Notes: a model not told the origin generated them from the sequence alone. Positions 16,442 to 28,875 are shown, counted from the stretch's first letter. The stretch is DNA of 64,000 nt from Streptomyces violaceoruber (GCA_000720805.1 JODI01000023.1:54641-118640), one strand, 5' to 3'. Numbers and translations are program-made.

Positions 16442-16666
16442 ATGACCGACCCGTACTCGGACCCCGTCCATCCGGGCCCCACCCCGGACCCCGTTCATCC
16501 GCCCGCGCCGGGCCCCGTACCGAGCCCGACCCCCGGACCGGATCCCCAGCCTCCGGACCCCCACCCGGACCCCGTTCCGCCTCCGCCCCCGGCCCCGGAC
16601 CCGTCCCCGATCCCGCCAGGACCGGAGCCGGTCCCGAACCCGGAACCGGGACCCCCGCTTTCGTAG
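16442..16666 (+). CDS. Small proline/aspartate-rich protein
   Basis: A 74-residue frame beginning MTDPYSDPVHPGP and made almost wholly of Pro, Asp, Gly, Ser and Val in irregular Pro-x repeats. It has no hydrophobic segment or cysteine and is surely disordered. The ATG follows a GGAGGACACC site, and a bidirectional hairpin follows the stop, so it is organised as a real gene. The function is not known. Low-complexity frames of this kind can also be chance open frames in high-GC DNA. Confidence 0.5.
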   Translation: MTDPYSDPVHPGPTPDPVHPPAPGPVPSPTPGPDPQPPDPHPDPVPPPPPAPDPSPIPPGPEPVPNPEPGPPLS

Positions 16667-16686
16667 ACGGCAAGGTGGACGGCAAG

Positions 16687-16718
16687 GCGGTGGGCGACGA
16701 ATCGACGTCGCCCACCGC
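16687..16718. terminator. Bidirectional hairpin terminator
   Basis: GCGGTGGGCGAC (16687-16698) and GTCGCCCACCGC (16707-16718) form a perfect 12-bp stem with an 8-nt loop. It lies between the stop codons of the convergent proline-rich gene and gnd. Confidence 0.75.
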
Positions 16719-16831
16719 AGCTCACTTCAGGGGTTCGGGGCTGTATCGACAGGCGGCTCCACCGCGTGGGCGCGATCAACCCCTGCCCACCCGGCTCCGC
16801 GCCCCACCGACATCACCTCACGCAGTCGGCG

Positions 16832-18271
16832 CTACGCCGAAACCTCGGACCGGTCCCCGCCCCACAGCGTGTGGAACGCCCCGTCCCGGTCCACCCGCCG
16901 GTAGGTGTGCGCGCCGAAGAAGTCCCGCTGCCCCTGCGTGAGCGCCGCGGGCAACCGCTCCGCGCGCAGCGCGTCGTAGTAGGCGAGGGCCGCCGAGAAG
17001 CCGGGCGTGGGGACGCCCTGCCGGGTCGCCGCGACGACGACTTCGCGCCAGTCGTCCTGGGCGTCCGCGATCTCCCGGGCGAAGGTCTCGTCGGACAGCA
17101 GGCTGGGCAGGTCGGCGCGGGTGTCGTAGGCCGCGCGGATACGGTCGAGGAAGGCCGCGCGGATGATGCAGCCGCCACGCCAGATCGCGGAGACGGCACC
17201 CAGGTCGATGTCCCAGTCGTACTCCTCGCGGGCCGCCGCGATCTCGTGGAAGCCCTGCGTGTACGACACGATCTTCGACGCGTACAGCGCCTGCTCCACG
17301 CGGTCCGCGAAGGCGCCCGCCTCGGACCCGCTCAGTGCCGACGCCTTCGGGCCCGCCAGCCCGCGCGAGGCCTCGCGCAGCGGCGCGTGCCCGGACAGGG
17401 AACGGGCGAAGACCGCCTCCGCGATACCGGAGACCGGGACGCCGAGGTCGAGGGCGATCTGGACGGTCCAGCGTCCGGTGCCCTTCTGCTCGGCCTGGTC
17501 CACCACGACGTCCACGAACGGCTTGCCGGTCGCCGCGTCCACGTGGGACAGCACCTCGGCCGTGATCTCGATCAGGTAGGAGTCCAGGCGCCCGGTGTTC
17601 CAGGTACGGAAGATCTCGGCGATCTGCGCGGGCTCGTACCCGGCGACGTCGCGCAGCAGCTGGTACGCCTCACCGATGAGCTGCATGTCGGCGTACTCGA
17701 TGCCGTTGTGCACCATCTTGACGAAGTGGCCGGCGCCGTCGGGACCGACGTGGGTCACACAGGGCGACCCGTCCGCGGCCTTCGCGGAGATCTTCTCCAG
17801 CATCGGGCCGAGCGAGTCGTACGACTCCTTCGGGCCGCCGGGCATGATGCTCGGTCCGTGCAGCGCGCCCTCCTCGCCGCCGGAGACGCCCATGCCGACG
17901 AAGTGGATGCCCTGCTCGCGCAGTTCGCGCTCGCGGCGCCGGGTGTCGGCGAAGTGCGCGTTGCCGCCGTCGATGATCATGTCGCCGGGCTCCAGGAGCG
18001 GGGCGAACTCCTGGATCACCGCGTCGGTGGGGTCGCCGGCCTTCACCATGACGACCAGACGGCGGGGCCGTTCCAGCGCGGCCACGAACTCCTTGGCGGT
18101 CTCGGCCGCGACGAAGTCGCCCTCGCTGCCGAACTCCTCCACCAGTGCGTGCGTCTTCGACGCCGTCCGATTGTGCAGCGCGACCGTATAGCCGTTCCGC
18201 GCGAAGTTGCGGGCGAGGTTGCGGCCCATGACCGCGAGTCCGGTGACGCCGATCTGGGCTGTGTTGCTCAT
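16832..18271 (-). CDS. gnd: 6-phosphogluconate dehydrogenase, decarboxylating
   Basis: A 479-residue NADP-dependent enzyme of the long (GndA) form. It converts 6-phosphogluconate to ribulose 5-phosphate and CO2 in the oxidative pentose phosphate pathway. The N-terminal Rossmann motif is IGVTGLAVMGRNLARN. Catalytic and substrate motifs follow: DGGNAHFADT, MGVSGGEEGALHGPSIMPGG and the HFVKMVHNGIEYADMQLI block. The C-terminus has QAQRDFFGAH-type sequence (QGQRDFFGAHTYRRVD). I chose the ATG at 18271 with a nearby AGGAGCC; the longer frame adds a non-conserved 37 residues. Confidence 0.97.
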   Translation of the reverse strand: MSNTAQIGVTGLAVMGRNLARNFARNGYTVALHNRTASKTHALVEEFGSEGDFVAAETAKEFVAALERPRRLVVMVKAGDPTDAVIQEFAPLLEPGDMIIDGGNAHFADTRRRERELREQGIHFVGMGVSGGEEGALHGPSIMPGGPKESYDSLGPMLEKISAKAADGSPCVTHVGPDGAGHFVKMVHNGIEYADMQLIGEAYQLLRDVAGYEPAQIAEIFRTWNTGRLDSYLIEITAEVLSHVDAATGKPFVDVVVDQAEQKGTGRWTVQIALDLGVPVSGIAEAVFARSLSGHAPLREASRGLAGPKASALSGSEAGAFADRVEQALYASKIVSYTQGFHEIAAAREEYDWDIDLGAVSAIWRGGCIIRAAFLDRIRAAYDTRADLPSLLSDETFAREIADAQDDWREVVVAATRQGVPTPGFSAALAYYDALRAERLPAALTQGQRDFFGAHTYRRVDRDGAFHTLWGGDRSEVSA

Positions 18272-18532
18272 GCGGTTGGCTCCTAGTGGATCCGGTGAAA
18301 GATTCCGGTCGTCGGGGATTCCGGTCGTGCCCGCCAGTATCGCCCCACTGACCATCGTGACGTGCCGGTACGCGGACCACACATCCGGGTCGGTCGGCGT
18401 TCCGCAGGCAGATACGCACGAAAGGCCCCACCTGCCTCAGCCGTTCGGAACGTGCGTTTGTTCCAGGTCGGTTCGATGTGAGCACGGCCGATTGCCGTCT
18501 TGTCATGGCCTGTTCGCAGCGCTTAGTTTTGC

Positions 18533-20970
<2,438 letters not shown>

Positions 20971-21166
20971 GAACGGCTCCTCTGCGTGAGACCGGGGCGG
21001 GTCGCCCGGTGCGACGAACGGTCGGCTTCCATGACCAACACGATGCCGCGGAAAGTTCTTCCCGTCGTCGTCCCTGAGCACGCAATGGGTCCTACTACCG
21101 ATGGAGTACGAATCGGTCCCCATCATCCCCAAGGTGGGTGACCCGGGGCGGACACCTCCTGGTCGC

Positions 21167-21180
21167 GGCCCCTAGGGGCC
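21167..21180. promoter_or_regulatory. 14-bp perfect palindrome upstream of the FhuF-like gene
   Basis: GGCCCCTAGGGGCC lies 19-32 bp before the GTG at 21199, in the space between two divergent genes. The CTAG core is rare in Streptomyces DNA. It may be an operator or a short hairpin near the ribosome site. Confidence 0.3.
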
Positions 21181-21198
21181 CTGGTACTACTGCTCTTC

Positions 21199-21936
21199 GT
21201 GGACCTCGACCCTGATCTCGCCGCGCTCGGGCCCCTCGGCGGCTTCTTCGCCCTCCGCACGACCGGAGCACCGACTCCGCCGCTGCCGACCCTCGCGCAG
21301 GTGTACGAGAACAGGACTTCGGATGTTTATGCGCATCCTATGACTTTCCGCATCGAAAAGGTCGCGCGTGTCCTGCACGCCCCCGAAGTGCGGATCGCGG
21401 CCTCGGTCGCCCAGCAGGGGCTCGCCGCCCGCCTGTGGTCGGTGGCCCTCGGCTGCGCCGCCCTCTACGACCGCATCCCCGACCTCGACCCGAGGCTGCT
21501 GCACTGGGACCCGGACGGCAGCGCCCCCGACGACCTGTGGCTGTCCGCCGTACGCCCCCTCCCGGCAGACGCCGAGACCCTCGCGGACGTCGTCCTGCGC
21601 GGCCACCTCCAGCCGCTGACCGAGAGCCTGCAGGCCCGCCACCGCGTCGCCAGGGGCCTGCTGTGGGGCAACGCGGCCTCCGCGCTGGCGGGCGCGGCAC
21701 GCCAGCTGGAGACGTGGGCGCGGACTCACGGCCGTTCCGCGGCCGGCGCCCGTGCCCGGCAGATCACGGCCGACCTCCTCGCCCACCCCCTTCTCGCCGG
21801 CACCGGAACCCTCACCGGCACCGCCTTCCGGCGCCGCAGCTGCTGCCTCTATTACCGGGCCCCGGGCGGAGGCGTCTGTGGCGACTGTTGTTTCCCACGA
21901 CCCCCGCGCTCTTCCCCACACGCCACATCTGGGTGA
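21199..21936 (+). CDS. FhuF-like (2Fe-2S) protein, probable siderophore-iron reductase
   Basis: A 245-residue protein whose C-terminus has the cysteine pattern of the FhuF family: SCCLYYRAPGGGVCGDCCF, i.e. two adjacent cysteines, ten residues, Cys-x-x-Cys. The four cysteines hold a 2Fe-2S cluster used to reduce ferric siderophores in the cytoplasm. The N-terminal part is alpha-helical with AARLWSVALGCAALY, also typical. The start is GTG at 21199 with little sign of a ribosome site, so translation may start further in. It is followed 38 bp later by glgA, which is probably unrelated in function. Confidence 0.82.
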   Translation: MDLDPDLAALGPLGGFFALRTTGAPTPPLPTLAQVYENRTSDVYAHPMTFRIEKVARVLHAPEVRIAASVAQQGLAARLWSVALGCAALYDRIPDLDPRLLHWDPDGSAPDDLWLSAVRPLPADAETLADVVLRGHLQPLTESLQARHRVARGLLWGNAASALAGAARQLETWARTHGRSAAGARARQITADLLAHPLLAGTGTLTGTAFRRRSCCLYYRAPGGGVCGDCCFPRPPRSSPHATSG

Positions 21937-21974
21937 CCATGAAGACACCAAGCCGCTGAGACAGGGAGTATCGG

Positions 21975-23126
21975 GTGCGAGTGGGCCTGCTGACCCGGGA
22001 GTACCCGCCGGACGTGTACGGCGGCGCGGGTGTCCATGTCGAGTTCCTCGCCCGGGAGCTGCGATCCCTGGTCGATCTGGACGTGCACTGCTGGGGTGAG
22101 GGCCGGACGGACGGCGTGATCCGTCACCGCCCCTGGTCGGCGCTGGACACCGCCAACGACGCGTTGCGCACCTTCTCCGTGGACCTCGCGATGACCGCCG
22201 GCCTCGAAGGCCGTGAACTGGTCCACTCCCACACCTGGTACGCCAACCTCGCCGGCCACCTCGGCAAGCTGCTGTACGGCATCCCGCACGTGATGACCGC
22301 GCACTCGCTGGAGCCCCTGCGCCCCTGGAAGGCCGAGCAGCTCGGCGGCGGATACGCCCTGTCCAGCTGGGCGGAGCGCACCGCGATCGAGTCCGCCGAC
22401 GGTGTGATCGCCGTCTCGGGGGCCATGCGCGAGGACATCCTCGGCTGCTACCCGGCGCTGGATCCGGCCAAGGTCCACATCGTGCACAACGGCATCGACA
22501 CCACTCTCTACCAGCCCGACCACGGCACCGACGTGCTGCGCCGCATCGGCCTGGATCCGGAGCGCCCCTTCGTCCTGTTCGTGGGCCGCATCACCCGCCA
22601 GAAGGGCGTGCCCCACCTGCTGCGCGCGGTGCGGCACATCGATCCGGCGGCGCAGGTCGTGTTGTGTGCGGGCGCACCGGACACGCCGGAGATCGACCAG
22701 GAGTTCCGGGACCTGTTCGAGGAACTCAGCCGGGTCCGCGAGGATGTGCACTGGATCCCGCAGATGCTGCCGCGCCCCGAGGTGATCCAGCTGCTCACCC
22801 ACGCGGCGGTGTTCGTCTGCCCGTCGGTGTACGAGCCCCTGGGGATCGTCAACCTGGAGGCGATGGCCTGCGGGACTCCCGTCGTCGCCTCCCGGGTCGG
22901 CGGCATTCCCGAGGTCGTGGACGACGGGAGGACGGGGGTACTCGTCCCCGTGGACGACGACTTCGAGACAGGCCTCGCGCGGGCGCTGGACTCGGTCCTC
23001 GGTGACCCGGAGGCCGCGCGGCGGATGGGCGAGGCCGGCCGGGAGCGGGCGGTGGGCGAGTTCGGCTGGGACGCGGTCGCGCGGCGCACGGTCCGGCTCT
23101 ACGAGGAGATTCTCAAACAGACGTAG
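21975..23126 (+). CDS. glgA: Glycogen synthase, actinobacterial GT4 type
   Basis: A 383-residue GT4 glycosyltransferase of the actinobacterial GlgA/GlgM group, which uses ADP-glucose and in related organisms makes maltose 1-phosphate or extends glycogen. The N-terminus is LLTREYPPDVYGGAGVHVEFL. Other marks are HSHTWYANLAGHLGKLLYG, FVGRITRQKGVPHLLRA, and the nucleotide-sugar site PSVYEPLGIVNLEAMACGTP followed by VASRVGGIPEVV. Length and motifs are complete. The GTG start has AGGGAG upstream. glgC follows 122 bp later in the same direction, consistent with a shared role in storage polysaccharide synthesis. Confidence 0.95.
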   Translation: MRVGLLTREYPPDVYGGAGVHVEFLARELRSLVDLDVHCWGEGRTDGVIRHRPWSALDTANDALRTFSVDLAMTAGLEGRELVHSHTWYANLAGHLGKLLYGIPHVMTAHSLEPLRPWKAEQLGGGYALSSWAERTAIESADGVIAVSGAMREDILGCYPALDPAKVHIVHNGIDTTLYQPDHGTDVLRRIGLDPERPFVLFVGRITRQKGVPHLLRAVRHIDPAAQVVLCAGAPDTPEIDQEFRDLFEELSRVREDVHWIPQMLPRPEVIQLLTHAAVFVCPSVYEPLGIVNLEAMACGTPVVASRVGGIPEVVDDGRTGVLVPVDDDFETGLARALDSVLGDPEAARRMGEAGRERAVGEFGWDAVARRTVRLYEEILKQT

Positions 23127-23248
23127 ACACATCATTGCGGCGTCACGCGGATGCGGAAACATGATCGCTACGGCGTGGTGATCCTCGACAGGCTTAGTAC
23201 GACCTGCTCAGGGGCAGGCATGGGTCAACCAGGGTGAGGGGAGCGGCC

Positions 23249-24469
23249 ATGCGTCGTGGTGGTCCTTCGGTGCTCGGCATCGTGCTGGCGGGCGGAGAGG
23301 GCAAGCGTCTGATGCCCCTGACTGCGGACCGCGCGAAACCCGCGGTCACCTTCGGCGGCACGTACCGTCTCGTGGACTTCGTCCTGTCCAACCTCGTCAA
23401 CGGCGACATCCTGCGCATCTGCGTGCTCACGCAGTACAAGTCGCACTCGCTGGACCGGCACATCACCACCACCTGGCGGATGTCCAGCCTGCTCGGCAAC
23501 TACATCACCCCGGTCCCGGCACAGCAGCGCCTCGGCCCGCGCTGGTACCTCGGCAGCGCCGACGCGATCCTGCAGTCCCTGAACCTGATCTACGACGAGC
23601 GGCCCGAGTACGTGGCCGTCTTCGGCGCCGACCACGTCTACCGCATGGACCCGCGCCAGATGGTCAACCAGCACATCGAGAGCGGCGCGGGTGTGACGGT
23701 GGCCGGGATACGTGTCCCGCGCGGCGAGTCGTCCTCGTTCGGCGTGATCACCCCCGGCTCGGACGGCCTGACGGTCGAGCGGTTCCTGGAGAAGCCCGCC
23801 GACCCGCCCGGCCTGCCCGACGACCCGGAGTCCGTGTTCGCCTCGATGGGCAACTACGTCTTCACCACCAAGGCCCTCATCGAGGCCCTCCAGCGGGACG
23901 CCGAGGACCCGAACTCCGTGCATGACATGGGCGGTTCGATCCTGCCGCAGCTCACCGACCGGGGCGAGGCCCAGCTGTACGACTTCAGCGCCAACCACGT
24001 CCCGGGCGAGACCACCCGCGACCAGGGCTACTGGCGGGACGTCGGCACCCTGGACGCGTACTACGACGCCCACATGGACCTGATCGCCGAGCGCCCCGCG
24101 TTCAACCTCTACAACCGGCAGTGGCCCATCTACACCCACTCGGGCCAGCTCTCCCCGGCCCGCTTCAACTCGGGCGGCATCGCCAGCGAGTCGATCATCA
24201 GCGCGGGCTGCCTGATCCGGGGGCAGGTGACCCGGTCGGTGCTCTCGCCGGGGGTCGTGGTGGACCCGGGCGCGGTCGTGCAGGGCTCGGTGCTGCACGA
24301 CAACGTGCACATCGGGCGGGGTGCGGTGGTGCGCGGTGCCGTGCTCGACAAGAACGTCGAGGTCCCGCCGGGCGCGACGATCGGCGTCAATCCGGAGCGG
24401 GACGCGGAGCTGTACACGGTCTCCAAGGGCGGTGTCATCGCGCTCGGGAAGGGCCAGCGGGTCCCGTAG
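23249..24469 (+). CDS. glgC: Glucose-1-phosphate adenylyltransferase
   Basis: A 406-residue ADP-glucose pyrophosphorylase, supplying the sugar donor for GlgA. The N-terminal nucleotidyltransferase motif is [20 protein letters not shown]. It also has [24 protein letters not shown] and the sugar-phosphate site [12 protein letters not shown]. The C-terminal third is a left-handed beta-helix of hexapeptide repeats ([28 protein letters not shown]). I chose ATG 23249 behind AGGGGAG over GTG 23234, which adds only five residues. Confidence 0.97.
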   Translation: MRRGGPSVLGIVLAGGEGKRLMPLTADRAKPAVTFGGTYRLVDFVLSNLVNGDILRICVLTQYKSHSLDRHITTTWRMSSLLGNYITPVPAQQRLGPRWYLGSADAILQSLNLIYDERPEYVAVFGADHVYRMDPRQMVNQHIESGAGVTVAGIRVPRGESSSFGVITPGSDGLTVERFLEKPADPPGLPDDPESVFASMGNYVFTTKALIEALQRDAEDPNSVHDMGGSILPQLTDRGEAQLYDFSANHVPGETTRDQGYWRDVGTLDAYYDAHMDLIAERPAFNLYNRQWPIYTHSGQLSPARFNSGGIASESIISAGCLIRGQVTRSVLSPGVVVDPGAVVQGSVLHDNVHIGRGAVVRGAVLDKNVEVPPGATIGVNPERDAELYTVSKGGVIALGKGQRVP

Positions 24470-24567
24470 GAACGGCCGGCAGCCTCGGTGGCCGGGTGGC
24501 CACAGGGGCTGTTGTCATGTCCCTGGACGCGAGGCTGAATCCATGTTGTCATGCCAACTCCGGTCCA

Positions 24568-24581
24568 TGACAACGTTGTTA
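24568..24581. promoter_or_regulatory. LacI-type operator before the PA14-GH2 gene
   Basis: TGACAACGTTGTTA is a near-perfect 14-bp palindrome with the central CG typical of LacI/GalR operators. It lies 10 bp before the GTG start. Further TTGTCATG half-sites occur near 24513 and 24545, suggesting cooperative repression of the gene by a sugar-responsive LacI protein encoded elsewhere. Confidence 0.6.
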
Positions 24582-24591
24582 TGGGGGTTCC

Positions 24592-27204
24592 GTGCCTCTC
24601 ACCCGCCTCAGAAACCGCCTCTCCTTACTCCTCGCCGCACTCCTGGGCCTGACCGGCCTCACCGGCCTGACCGCGGTCCCGGCCCTGGCCGACGACCCCG
24701 CCGAGGCCCACGGCCTGAAGGGCGAGTACTACACCCAGTCCGCTCCCGGCGCCTTCGACTTCCACGAGCTCAAGGCCACCACCTTCGACCCAGTCCTCGA
24801 CTTCGACACCCTGGAGCCGCGGCTGGCCGCCGCCACCGGCCGGTCGGACGACGTCAGCGTCCGCTGGACCGGCCGGATCGTGCCGGAGAGGACCGGCGCC
24901 CACACCTTCTCGGTCATCGGCGACAACGGCTTCCGGCTGTGGCTCGACGGCCGGCTCCTCATCGACCACTGGGTCGACGACTGGGACCGCGAACAGAGTG
25001 CGCAGCCCATCGACCTGACCGCCGGCACGGCCTACGACATCAAGGTCGAGTACTTCGAGCACTACGGCGGCTCCAACCTGCACCTGCGCTGGACCCAGCC
25101 CGGCGGCAGCAAGGAGGCCGTCCCGCAGTCGGCGTTCCGGCTCCCCGCCGGGTTCGACTACGACGGGCCGATCGCCACCACGGTCCTCGGTGACGGCCGC
25201 ACTCTGAAACTCGACTTCGCCCAGCGCCTCAGCGCGCCGCCGGCCGCTCTCACCGACCACCTCCAAGCGGTGATCGGCGGCGCCACATGGCCCCTCGGCG
25301 CAGCCAGGCCCGACCCCGCCGACCCGAGGACCCTCCTCGTCGCCCTCGACGAACCCGTCGTCGGCAACAAGACGGGCACCGCGCGCGGCACCGCCGACGT
25401 CCGCTACGACGGGGCAGGCGACCTCACCGACGCCGAGGGCAACGTTGTCGGGGCGTTCTGGAGCAGCGGCGCCAACCACTCCACGTACCAGCTGCGCACC
25501 CGCTGGGCCGACCAGGTCGGCCCCGGCAACGCCCACCCCGAGTACCCGCGCCCGCAGCTGACCCGCGACGCCTGGCGCAACCTCAACGGCCGCTGGCAGT
25601 TCGCCGCGGCCGAGGCGGGCGAGCAGCCGCCCGTCGGCAGGACCCTGGCCGAGCGCATCCTCGTCCCCTACCCGGTCGAGTCCCAGCTCTCCGGCATCGA
25701 ACGGCACGAGGACCGCATGTGGTACCGGCGCACCTTCACGGTCCCCGCCGACTGGCGCATCGGCTCCGCGCAGCGCCTGCGGCTCAACTTCGGGGCGGTC
25801 GACTGGCGGTCCGAGGTGTACGTCAACGGCACCAGGGTGGCCGCGCACGAGGGCGGCTACGACAAGTTCAGCGCCGACATCACCGACGCGCTCGAGCCCG
25901 GCCGCACCCAGGAACTGATCGTCGGCGTGTACGACCCGACGGACGCCGCGAGCGGCGAGAACCCGCCGATGGGCAAGCAGCGCCTTGACCCGAGCGGCAT
26001 CTGGTACACCCCGTCCTCCGGCATCTGGCAGACGGTGTGGATGGAACCGGTCGCCCCCGACCACGTCGACTCCCTCAAGCTGACCCCCGACGTCCCCGGC
26101 GAGCGGCTCACCGTCGAAGCGCGGGGAGTCCGGCCGGGCCTACCGTTCACCGCGACGGCGTACGACGGGAAGCGCAAGGTCGCCACGGCACGCGGACGCA
26201 CCGGCGGCCCGCTGACCCTGGCCATCGACAACCCGCGCCTGTGGTCGCCGGACGATCCGTTCCTCTACGACCTCGAGGTGACCGTCGGCGCGGACCGGGT
26301 CGGCAGCTACTTCGGGATGCGCTCCCTCGCCGTCGAACAGGTGAACAGCACCCCGCGCACGGTCCTCAACGGCCGGCCGGTCTTCATGATGGCCACCCTC
26401 GACCAGGGCTTCTGGCCCGACGGCCTGCACACCGCGCCGACCGACGACGCCCTGGCCTACGACCTGAAGGTGCACAAGAAGCTCGGCTTCAACGCGGTCC
26501 GCAAGCACATCAAGGTCGAGCCCGACCGCTGGTTCTACTGGGCCGACCGGCTGGGCCTGATGGTGTGGCAGGACATGCCCGCGATGACCGCGGGCGTGAA
26601 CCCGGGCACCGAGGCCCGTGCCCGCTACGAGCGCGAGATGAAGGAGATGATCGACGAGCACATCAGCAGCCCGTCGGTCGTCATGTGGGTCACCTTCAAC
26701 GAGGGCTGGGGCCAGTACGACGTCGGACGCGTCGCCGAGCAGGCCAAGGCCTGGGACCCGACCCGCCTGGTCAACAACCAGTCGGGCCTCAACCTCGGCG
26801 CCGACGGCGACGCCGGCGACATCATGGACGAGCACGGCTACCCCAGCCCCGCCCTGCCGCCCCGCCCGGACGGCAGACGCGCCCTGGTCAGCGGCGAGTA
26901 CGGCGGACTGGGACTGGCGGTCCCCGGGCACGCCTGGTCGGTCCAGCAGTCGTACGTCGACGTCGACCCGGCGACCTACACCGACGACTACCTGGCGAAG
27001 CTCGACGAGGTGCGGGCCCTGGTCTGCCGGGGCGGCAACGGCGCCGTCTACACCCAGATCTCGGACGTGGAGGGCGAGCTGAACGGGTTGCTGACCTACG
27101 ACCGGGAGGTCCTGAAGCCCGACGTGCGGCGGGTGCGGGCCGCACAGCAGGCCCTGATCCGGGACGCGTCCCGGGCGACGCCGAGGGGCTGCCCGGCGCC
27201 CTGA
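24592..27204 (+). CDS. Secreted PA14-containing GH2-family glycoside hydrolase
   Basis: An 870-residue exported enzyme. Residues 1-33 form a signal peptide (LSLLLAALLGLTGLTGLTAV, ending ALA). Residues about 40-190 are a PA14 carbohydrate-binding domain (GLKGEYYTQSAPG, HTFSVIGDNGFRLWLDG, KVEYFEHYGGSNLHLRW). From about 330 comes a GH2 sugar-binding and immunoglobulin-like part (RDAWRNLNGRWQF, MWYRRTFTVPADW), then the TIM barrel with AVRKHIKVEPDRWFYWADRLG and the acid/base Glu704 in TFNEGWGQYD. The exact sugar is unclear (beta-galactoside or related). An operator lies just before the GTG start, and a strong terminator follows. Confidence 0.92.
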   Translation: MPLTRLRNRLSLLLAALLGLTGLTGLTAVPALADDPAEAHGLKGEYYTQSAPGAFDFHELKATTFDPVLDFDTLEPRLAAATGRSDDVSVRWTGRIVPERTGAHTFSVIGDNGFRLWLDGRLLIDHWVDDWDREQSAQPIDLTAGTAYDIKVEYFEHYGGSNLHLRWTQPGGSKEAVPQSAFRLPAGFDYDGPIATTVLGDGRTLKLDFAQRLSAPPAALTDHLQAVIGGATWPLGAARPDPADPRTLLVALDEPVVGNKTGTARGTADVRYDGAGDLTDAEGNVVGAFWSSGANHSTYQLRTRWADQVGPGNAHPEYPRPQLTRDAWRNLNGRWQFAAAEAGEQPPVGRTLAERILVPYPVESQLSGIERHEDRMWYRRTFTVPADWRIGSAQRLRLNFGAVDWRSEVYVNGTRVAAHEGGYDKFSADITDALEPGRTQELIVGVYDPTDAASGENPPMGKQRLDPSGIWYTPSSGIWQTVWMEPVAPDHVDSLKLTPDVPGERLTVEARGVRPGLPFTATAYDGKRKVATARGRTGGPLTLAIDNPRLWSPDDPFLYDLEVTVGADRVGSYFGMRSLAVEQVNSTPRTVLNGRPVFMMATLDQGFWPDGLHTAPTDDALAYDLKVHKKLGFNAVRKHIKVEPDRWFYWADRLGLMVWQDMPAMTAGVNPGTEARARYEREMKEMIDEHISSPSVVMWVTFNEGWGQYDVGRVAEQAKAWDPTRLVNNQSGLNLGADGDAGDIMDEHGYPSPALPPRPDGRRALVSGEYGGLGLAVPGHAWSVQQSYVDVDPATYTDDYLAKLDEVRALVCRGGNGAVYTQISDVEGELNGLLTYDREVLKPDVRRVRAAQQALIRDASRATPRGCPAP

Positions 27205-27236
27205 CCGACCGCTGATGTGACCGCAACGGCTCACAG

Positions 27237-27265
27237 GTCCCGCCTCTTGCGCCGAGAGGCGGGAC
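27237..27265 (+). terminator. Rho-independent-type hairpin after the GH2 gene
   Basis: GTCCCGCCTCT and AGAGGCGGGAC form a perfect 11-bp stem with a 7-nt loop, 32 bp after the GH2 stop codon. There is no U-run, as is usual in Streptomyces. Confidence 0.75.
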
Positions 27266-27443
27266 TTCGCGGTGGATGCCCGCCTCTCCCGCGCGGCGTC
27301 CCAGGACACGAAGTCGCCAGGGGGAGCCTTCCGCAAAGACCCTTTAATCTGGTGTTAACTGTGCGTAGCTTGATCGCACTTGACCGTAATCACTTGCGGG
27401 CGATTGACTGCTGGCACCCCCTTCCTCGACGCGAGGCAAGCCA

Positions 27444-28772
27444 TTGACTGCTGACCTGCTCGCACCTCTCGACCTGGCGTTCTGGAACATGGAATCCGCC
27501 GAGCACCCGATGCACCTGGGCGCGCTCGGCGTCTTCTCGGCGCACTCGCCCACCGCGGGCGCTCACGCGGCGGACCTGCTCGCCGCCCGGGCCGCCGCGG
27601 TGCCCGGACTGCGGATGCGGATCCGGGACGTGTGGCCGCTGGGCTTCCCGGCGGCCTTCGGCGGCGCCGCCCGGGAGGCCGTCCCCGACTTCGACCCGCT
27701 CGACCACGTCACCCTGCATGCCCCCACCGGGGACTTCCAGGCCGAGGCGGGCCGGCTCATGCAGCGCCCGCTCGAGCGCGACAGGCCGCCGTGGGAGGCG
27801 CATGTGCTGCCGGGGGAGGACGGCGTCTCGTTCGCCGTCCTGTTCAAGTTCCACCACGCCCTGGCCGACGGACTGCGGGCGCTGACGCTCGCCGCCGCCA
27901 TCCTGGACCCGATGGACATGCCCGCGCCCCGCCCCCGGCCGGCCCCGCCCCCGCGCCGCCTCCTGCCGGACGTACGCCAACTGCAGGAACGGGTGCGTGG
28001 CGTACTGTCGGACGTGGGGCGCGCGCTCGACATCGGTGCCTCGGTCGCCCTCTCCACCGTGGACGTGCGCACCTCCACCGCCCTGACCGCCCCGTCCACC
28101 GGCACCCGCCGCACCGCCGGCGTGGTGCTCGACCTCGACGACGTGCACCGGGTCCGCAAGGCCGTCGGCGGCACCGTCAACGACGTCCTGATCGCGGTCG
28201 TCGCGGGCGCCCTGCGCCGCTGGCTCGACGAGCGCGGCGACGGCAGCGAGGGCGTCGCACCCCGTGCCCTGATCCCGGTCTCCAAACGCCGCCCGCGCAC
28301 CGCGCACCCACAGGGCAACCGGCTCTCCGGCTACCTCATGCGGCTGCCCGTCGCCGATCCGGACCCGCTCGGCCGTCTCGCCACGGTCCGCCTGGCCATG
28401 GACCGCAACAAGGACGCCGGGCCCAACCGGGGCGCCGGCGCCGTCGCCCTGCTCGCGGACCACGTCCCGGCGCTCGGCCACCGGCTCGGCGGCCCGTTCG
28501 TGAGCCAGGCCGCCCGGCTCTGGTTCGACATCCTGGTCACCAGCGTGCCCCTGCCGGGCGTCGGTCTGAAGCTCGGCGGCAACCCGCTCACCGCGGTCTA
28601 TCCCTTCGCCCCGCTGGCCCGGGGCCAGTCCCTCGCCGTCGCCGTCTCGACGTACCGCGGGCAGGTCCACTACGGCCTCGTCGCCGACGGACACGCCGTA
28701 CCCGACCTCGACCGGCTGGCCCGGGCCCTGACCGAGGAGGTGCGGACGCTGATCACCGCCTGCGAGCCCTGA
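27444..28772 (+). CDS. Wax ester synthase / diacylglycerol acyltransferase
   Basis: A 442-residue WS/DGAT-family enzyme that esterifies fatty acyl-CoA with diacylglycerol or long-chain alcohols, forming storage lipid. The catalytic motif HHxxxDG is seen as FHHALADG with His137, His138, Asp142 and Gly143. The second typical block, GTVNDVLIAVVAGALRRWL, and a C-terminal SVPLPGVGLKLGGNPL region are present. The start is TTG at 27444 preceded by GAGG, giving the expected N-terminus (LAPLDLAFWNME). The length is usual for the family. Confidence 0.92.
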   Translation: MTADLLAPLDLAFWNMESAEHPMHLGALGVFSAHSPTAGAHAADLLAARAAAVPGLRMRIRDVWPLGFPAAFGGAAREAVPDFDPLDHVTLHAPTGDFQAEAGRLMQRPLERDRPPWEAHVLPGEDGVSFAVLFKFHHALADGLRALTLAAAILDPMDMPAPRPRPAPPPRRLLPDVRQLQERVRGVLSDVGRALDIGASVALSTVDVRTSTALTAPSTGTRRTAGVVLDLDDVHRVRKAVGGTVNDVLIAVVAGALRRWLDERGDGSEGVAPRALIPVSKRRPRTAHPQGNRLSGYLMRLPVADPDPLGRLATVRLAMDRNKDAGPNRGAGAVALLADHVPALGHRLGGPFVSQAARLWFDILVTSVPLPGVGLKLGGNPLTAVYPFAPLARGQSLAVAVSTYRGQVHYGLVADGHAVPDLDRLARALTEEVRTLITACEP

Positions 28773-28875
28773 TCGGCGCGGTTTGGCGGCGCGGCCCGGC
28801 GCTGACGTAAAATTCGCCGTTCGAAAGCGGAGCCGTCGGAGCGCCGCGCGGAAGACCCAGGGAACGGCAGCGGCC

